A stretch of 64,000 nucleotides of DNA from Tenebrio molitor. Lineage: Eukaryota; Arthropoda; Insecta; Coleoptera; Tenebrionidae. The notes below the pieces were generated by a model that saw only the letters and a program-made list of their open reading frames with translations, did not search any database and had not been told where the DNA came from. The position numbers and the translations under genes were made by a program. Shown here one piece after another: positions 58,487 through 64,000 of the stretch. The stretch spans positions 7,998,001-8,062,000 of the forward strand of contig NC_091051.1 in NCBI RefSeq assembly GCF_963966145.1. The letters are read 5' to 3'. How positions within the stretch are numbered: the stretch's first letter is position 1; each line of letters starts with the position of its first letter.

Positions 58487-60378
58487 TTAAGGCATATGCG
58501 CAAATTTATACTCCTTTTCAATGGGGCCAATTAAACTGCAAATTTCTTTTTTCAACCTGATCACTTCTTTCTCGTCGTCTACGTGTAGATTCTTCACATT
58601 CTTACACACATCTGCACATTTATCATACGCCGCTCTGTACTTCGCTAAAAGGTTTTTATCTTCAAAATTGTACATCGATCTGACGCAATACTTGATCACG
58701 TATCCTTTCAATTCAGCGAACTTCGAGAACCGCTGATCTTCCTGTTTATTTTCTGTGGCATCTACAAGGGTATTTTTAATCTCGCCGTCGCTCCTACTTC
58801 CTCTCGTGTACACAATCTTTAAGTCTTTTGTTTTATTACTTACAGTTTCGCGAGCCGAAACCTTCAAAATACCGTTCTGGTCTATACTCATAGTCACCTC
58901 AATCGTACATTCTCCCGGAGGAGCCGGTGTCAGATCACTTATTTCCAAAACGCCCAAGAAGTGGTTCTTTTTAGCTTCTAAGCGTTCACCTTCGTATATG
59001 TCGAAAGTCATACTCGTCTGATTGTTGTAGACAGTGATCCGTCTAGTTTTATTACTGGTGGGTATGGGAGTGTTACGTTTTATTAAAAATGTCATCAGAT
59101 CGACAAAATTACTTATTCCCAAAGATAAGGCAGTGACATCAGTTATTTTAATATGAGTGATCTCCTGTGACGAGTCTTTCGACAGCATCGCTGCTTGTAA
59201 TGCTGCACCTTCGGCGACGCATTCATCGGGATTTATAAACTTGTTCAGAGCTTTTCCCTCGAAGTAGTCAGTAATCATTGCTTGTATTTTCGGAATACGA
59301 GTCGAACCCCCGCTCAATATAACCTCTTTGATGTCATCGTTGTCCAAATTTGCTTTCTTCAAACACCTATCGACAATATCTATTGTTTTTTTAAACAAGT
59401 CTTGCGCCTTGGTCTCGAATTCTTTTCTAGTAATTGGAATTTCGATAGTGTTTGGATCCGTCAAAAATGCGGTAAGTATTATGACTGTTTCTTCACTGAC
59501 GGATAAAATCTTCTTGGCTTCTTCGCATTCATTGCTCAATCTTCTCATATTCCTTCTATCGTTCTTGGGATTGTAATTGTACTTTTCGATCAGCACTTGG
59601 CACACGTGTTCCACTAGCAGATTGTCAAAGTCGTGTCCTCCCAAATGAGTATCTCCATCAACCCCCACGATCTTTATATCTGAGTCGCCCTTTTGCAAAA
59701 TGGCGACGTCGAAAGTGCCGCCGCCCAAATCGTACACCAAAGAGTAGCTCTCGTCTTCAGTGCTGCGATTGTTTTCGTAGTAGTAACTCAAAGCAGCCGC
59801 CGTTGGCTCGTTCAACAACTTGAGCACTGTGAAGCCCGCGCGATTGGCGGCGGCTAAAGTCACCTCTCTTTGGGCAATGTTAAAGTAAGCAGGCACCGTA
59901 ATCACAGCCTTGTCGATGGGATGACCCAATTTGGCCTCGGCATCGGTTTTGATCTTCTCCAAGATGTAAGTGCACAAATCCTGTGGAGACTTCTTGATTA
60001 TTTGATTTCTGCACTGGATGACGACTGCTGGTTCGTTTCCAATGTTCTTCACTTGAAAGGGTAAATAGTTTAAGTTGTTCTTAACGTAAGGATCGTCGTA
60101 TTTGCGCCCCACCAGTCTCTTGATCTCTAAAAAATCAGAATAAAAATCGCGTTTGAGTTTTTGGTGACAGTACCATATATTCCGTATTCTGGTTTAGCAT
60201 CCGCCATACGCTTGGCGTACTGACCCACGATTACTGCATTTTGATCGGTGAAGAAGACGTACGACGGAGTTATTCTTCCTCCTTCTTTACTCTCTAGGAT
60301 CTTTAACCTGTTGTTCATGTGCACGTAAACGCACGAATTTGTTGTTCCTAAATCTATACCGATTGCTACTTCACTCAT
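58487..60378 (-). CDS. Hsp70 family chaperone without EEVD tail, 2 exons, 614 aa
   Basis: ATP-dependent chaperone. Exons (descending): 60378-60174 and 60126-58487, joined by a 47-bp GT-AG intron (phase 1, TAT-GAG); 1845 nt. Seen: Hsp70 signature 1 IGIDLGTTNSCVYV at 6-19; KAVITVPAYFNIAQRE; signature 2 YDLGGGTFDVAIL at 200-212; signature 3 VILSGGSTRIPKIQAM; inter-domain region DVTALSLGIS (a bulky DVTPLSLG-type match); a full beta substrate-binding domain (NTPIPTSNKTRRITVYN, SDLTPAPPGECTIEVTM) and a helical lid. It ends KEYKFAHMP, so the EEVD used by TPR co-chaperones is absent, and no KDEL or mitochondrial leader is present. Slightly short for a cytosolic Hsp70 (about 640). A TTATTGTTGCAG acceptor just upstream of ATG suggests a 5'UTR intron. 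AATAAA on this strand lies near 58400. Probably an insect-specific divergent Hsp70 rather than the main heat-inducible gene. Confidence 0.92.
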
Positions 60379-61601
60379 GGTGGAAAGAAATGCGCCTGCA
60401 ACAATAAATCAATTTCAATTAATCTGAATTACGAAACAAAACAAAAATTCACTGTCCGATGATTTATAAAAACTTTTAGAAAATCTCTACTGTAATACAT
60501 AATCAAGTGTTCATTTTCCTACTAAAGATTATTTTAGGGCGAAATATAAATTCGTAGCTATTAAAAAAGACGAGAGTACTACCCAAGCCTCCAACGAAAG
60601 CTTCAAAGGAACAAATAATAGAAACAAAATCCAAATACATATCTAACTTTGTACTACAATGATTACGTAACAAAGAAATACATATGTACAAAGAAAATGA
60701 AACGGCACAATTTTATATGTAATCCTAAATGGGCTCAAATATCCTTTTTAGGCAAATATTAAAGAATTTGACTTTTGCAATGTACATGCACTTGCAATTT
60801 TGTTCATTTTATAAATATTGTAATGTTTTACCGAGAAGCCGCACCGTTTGGAAGAGTTACCTATTTAAATGTAATGATATTTCACTTAAATCTTAAAAAA
60901 AATATAATGTCTTGGTTCAAACAAAATTTATCAATACATTATTTTTGTTGATTTTTTGACTTAAGTTTTCGTCTTAAGAAAATTTTATTTCTCAGCCAAT
61001 GAATAAATGAGTTTATAAACATTAAATTTCGCAGTTGAACCTCTCGGTCAAGTTTGGAATAATGTATAATGATGAAATAAATAAAGCTTTCACGTATTAG
61101 CACCGATCATAGTCCCCCTAATTATGGCGATGGCTTACACTTTGTGCTCTACGTGGAACATACCTTATTGAGAACAATGAATGGCGGAGCCTCTCAGACT
61201 ACGAGAGCTCCAAGGATCAAATAATAATTCGTAAATAATCTTTCAAAATTATTTTTGAAGAGGTCGCCTTGGCGAGAACATGTTTCCCCAATTGTTCAAT
61301 ACCAAAGATCACATGTTTCGCTGTAGCGATTTTTTAAATTCATAATTTTAATGATTGAAATTTTACAACACGTGGACACCATGGAGGTACGATTAACAAG
61401 AGGGAGCACTATTTGAAAAAGGTGGAAAAGTGGGACTAAATACAGAGCGCCCAGTGGCGTTTTTCACTCACTTTGCAATCCTGCTGAATTACAAAAAGTT
61501 GAACAATAACAAACAAATAATAGCAACAAAGACAATAACACGACACCCAAAAACGGAGAAAATTCACGCCGGAACCACTCACACGTAAAGCCGAAACTAA
61601 A
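60379..61601. other. Spacer between divergent Hsp70 and the 87-aa ORF
   Basis: Expected to hold both promoters and the Hsp70 5'UTR intron (acceptor TTATTGTTGCAG just before the ATG). I find no convincing array of heat-shock elements (alternating GAA/TTC) close to the start. Confidence 0.45.
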
Positions 61602-61865
61602 ATGGCTGAAATGCCCAAATTCCCCAATTACCCCCTGTTGACACGCCACTGGAAAGATCCCAACAGAGGGCCAACAGTGTCACTAACGCTGGCGCGTGGT
61701 TTGAAAAGAGTCATAAAGTGGTACTATAGAGAGTGGTATAGGGAATGCACCGTTCTGACTAATACTAGGTCCATGGTGGACAACAAAGACTGCGTCCGCT
61801 ACTGTCGGTCGGTGCAAAATTCGTTCTTTGTGTTTCCATTTTATACACCAAGATTTGAAATTTGA
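61602..61865 (+). CDS. Small unidentified protein, 87 aa
   Basis: Single-exon ORF starting AAAATGGCTGAAATG (good context for translation). I do not recognise the family. The product is basic and aromatic-rich, with WYYREWYREC in the middle, PNYPLLTRHWKDPNRGP near the N-terminus and VFPFYTPRFEI at the end; there is no clear membrane helix or signal peptide, and only three cysteines. Amino-acid composition and the absence of low-complexity sequence look like a real conserved gene, and base composition is richer in GC than the surrounding DNA. It points away from the Hsp70 gene (1.2 kb between starts), so the two could share a regulatory region. It could be a first exon of a longer + strand gene, or a small mitochondrial or RNA-associated protein; I cannot tell. 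Confidence 0.55.
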   Translation: MAEMPKFPNYPLLTRHWKDPNRGPTVSLTLARGLKRVIKWYYREWYRECTVLTNTRSMVDNKDCVRYCRSVQNSFFVFPFYTPRFEI

Positions 61866-62905
61866 ATTTTGTTACGACCAGGCCAAATTTACATTAAATT
61901 TACCTACATTTATTAATCCAATATTCTGACTGGAAAAAATAATTGTGCAACAAAAAAAACACACACAAATACCTAATCACTTTTGCAATGTAATTTTATC
62001 CATTTCTCAAATCTAAGAATTGTTCTATTGTTGTTTGAATCTCCCGAAACCTGAAAGTTTAAAAAAATTTCACTCATTATTATGAGTTTGAAGTCTTCAT
62101 TCATTCTCTCACTTTTTGTTTCTACAAATTAAATGATTAATATCACCGTTACCTTTTTTAATTTTCTAACTGATTTCGGCTGAAATTACTAAAAAATGTA
62201 TTTTCAATTTAGCAAACCAATGTTTCTCTCTATTCCAATTAAAAATTACAAAAGTCCTTTCCCAGGTAATGCCATTTATAAATTATCATTAGATTTTTTT
62301 AAACTTTATTTTCACATAATGTACATTTGAATCTAATTATGTAATTACATTTCTTACATTCTTGCAAAGAATAAATTTAGGTTTTTACTTTTTAATGAAC
62401 ACTTCTGCAACCGACAATATAACGGGGAAACCCACATTTTTTTTATCAGAGGTGATTAATATACATATGTACTCATATTAGGATACTTATTAATTTTACT
62501 ACCTACGTCAATTTTCATTACTGGTTTTAATTTTGAGTTGTACATTTTTAATAATTCAAGACATGCTCTCTTCCGTGGTAACTTTGAGGTTAGGTCCGGC
62601 TACTTTGGAAGTTAAATGAATTTTAACAAAAAAACGTATATAACATTTGTAATGTAAATCCCTGCTGGGTAGTTAAATTGGACAATTACTTATCGAAACA
62701 AGATAAACACACTTTAAGTTATCATTTTTCGCTAAGGGCGTTCTTGGGACTATAAAATGAAACTCACCTATTTATCAAAAACAACAAACTGGTTAACAAG
62801 AATTACGAATTTATACAAAAACAGTAATAAACAATAAAATTATGTATCTAAATAATCACTTCGATAACGAATGATCTGACCATCACCGAATTGCAACAAC
62901 AACAA

Positions 62906-63628
62906 GAGCGCGTTCATAAAATATGGGCGAAGGTAGAGTGTGGGGAATATCACGTGACTGCAGTGTCACTCCGGCATTATGAACGGAATCGGGTAAACGC
63001 GTGTTTTTTGTTTTTGTAAATGTCAACATTGTCAACTCACATTTAATTGTCATCTATTTACCCACCTACTTAAATGAAGAACAAGAGATTAAAAATGCAA
63101 TTTGACGAAAGAAAAAGAAAATTAATTATTTCTGGGACAATTTGTTCTGCAAAAAACGTTTTTCCCCTGTAAATTTGTTATCACCGGATTCAATACAGGA
63201 AGGGGAAGAAAAGGATATAAGTGTGGTTGCACAAGGAATACCTTTAAGAATTGTTGGATATGTTGAACGGATTGTACCAACAGACAATTTCAAATGCATT
63301 TCAGAGTCGGCCGTTCCAGTTTCGAAAATTTTCTCCCCATTATTGAAAACAATTAAAAAATGTATAAAAACACCTTAGAACATATTTTTTTCACGCAGCC
63401 GCCGCTTCACTGCCGTGGGATATTTGACAGACGTCAAATCTGACGTATGGGTAATTTCTCCCGCACCGCTAGACATCGGTAACATGGGCACACTCCTTGT
63501 GTCACTCTAAACATTTGTGAACGATCTGGGGTAGCGTGATTATTCCCCCAATTTTAATTTGTGAACGGCGTTTGGGTAACCCACGGGTAACCTTTATACC
63601 TACCCAGAGTATCTATGAACGCGCTCCA
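62906..63628. mobile_element. Possible TIR element with repeated TGAACG motifs
   Basis: GAGCGCGTTCATA at 62906 and TATGAACGCGCTC at 63616 are exact inverses. Between them, TRTGAACG followed by a GGGTA word occurs at about 62979, 63517 and 63559. A 78-codon ORF at 63142-63378, opening with a TTG codon, lies inside without family resemblance. Could also be promoter DNA of the V-ATPase gene. Confidence 0.35.
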
Positions 63629-63864
63629 AATGTTATCAATTGTCAAAGTAAGCATTTGACATTTGACGTTGATGTATCGATTGGCAACGCGGGTAGATGT
63701 CGCTACTGGCAGAAGTAAAAACAAATAAATGAGAAAACTACACAAATATGTTGAGTACTTGAATGAAAATCAACAAATGACGTGAGCATTGTGTGATAAT
63801 TAAATAGTCTTGTGTCATTTGATCAGCTGACCCGAATTTGTGAAGTACTAGAAAATCGTTAAAA

Positions 63865-64000
63865 ATGTCTTCAAAGGATAGACTTGCGATTTTCCCCTCA
63901 AGAGGGTATGTATTTGCTTAAAACTGAAATAAATCAAACACGACAGAGTGACAAACTGCTTATTTGTAGGGCTCAGATGTTGATGAAAGCAAGATTGAAG
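63865..64000 (+). CDS. Vha36: V-type H+-ATPase subunit D, N-terminus (truncated by window end)
   Basis: Subunit D is part of the central rotor shaft of the V1 sector, coupling ATP hydrolysis to proton pumping in endomembranes and epithelial apical membranes. Exon 1 is 63865-63905 and exon 2 starts at 63970, after a 64-bp intron (GTATGT...TTGTAG, phase 2); the codon GG|G spans the junction. The first 24 residues read MSSKDRLAIFPSRG then AQMLMKARLK; the family N-terminus is of the form M-S-x-K-D-R-x-x-I-F-P-S-R-x-A-Q-x-x-M-K-A-R-L-K, so the match is close. ATG is the first in good context after the putative promoter. The remaining about 220 residues lie outside the window. Confidence 0.88.

Noticed and set aside
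63142..63378. 78-codon ORF before V-ATPase D
   Set aside because: It opens with TTG rather than ATG, has no recognisable domain and lies in a suspected repeat.
1..64000. CRISPR arrays, operons, ribosome binding sites, phage-type defence systems
   Set aside because: The window is eukaryotic nuclear DNA with spliced genes; none of these occur.

Overview
This is a eukaryotic nuclear window with AT-rich intergenic DNA, short GT-AG introns (about 45-70 bp next to multi-kb ones) and many short inverted-repeat transposons. Gene content (a sulfakinin/CCK-like receptor, tandem UDP-glycosyltransferases, mariner relics) points to an insect. A beetle (Coleoptera, perhaps Tenebrionidae) is my best inference, not a proven assignment.

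Layout. 1-14.0 kb: no convincing gene; MITEs, a 5S rRNA-derived fragment and a mariner relic. 14.05-26.1 kb (+): a nine-exon sulfakinin/CCK-like GPCR, 558 aa. 28.1-33.9 kb (-): an eight-exon arylsulfatase B-like gene, 558 aa, whose formylglycine cysteine is a glycine. 33.9-37.1 kb: a tRNA-derived SINE and foldback elements. 37.15-38.75 kb (-): a four-exon flavin polyamine/spermine oxidase, 481 aa. 39.1-53.7 kb (-): three tandem five-exon UGTs, each with a 520-codon frame, separated by decayed non-LTR retrotransposon remnants and older UGT relics. 53.8-58.4 kb: transposon-rich, no intact gene. 58.5-60.4 kb (-): a two-exon Hsp70 of 614 aa without the EEVD tail. 61.6 kb (+): a small unidentified 87-aa ORF. 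63.9 kb to the end (+): the first two exons of V-ATPase subunit D, cut by the window edge.

The genes do not form one pathway. The UGTs are membrane-bound glucuronosyl/glucosyltransferase-type enzymes for detoxification or pigment and hormone conjugation; the sulfatase homologue is probably lysosomal or secreted; the oxidase acts on polyamines; the GPCR is a satiety-peptide receptor; V-ATPase D is housekeeping. The most notable sequence-level observations are the Cys-to-Gly change in the sulfatase, a 21-bp intron remnant that breaks UGT copy A, a GC-AG intron in copy C, the missing EEVD in Hsp70, and several families of palindromic elements, some present in up to four copies in 64 kb.

Exon boundaries were set by hand from splice consensus, frame continuity and family conservation. 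All three UGTs, the GPCR, the sulfatase, the oxidase and Hsp70 close to whole-codon totals.
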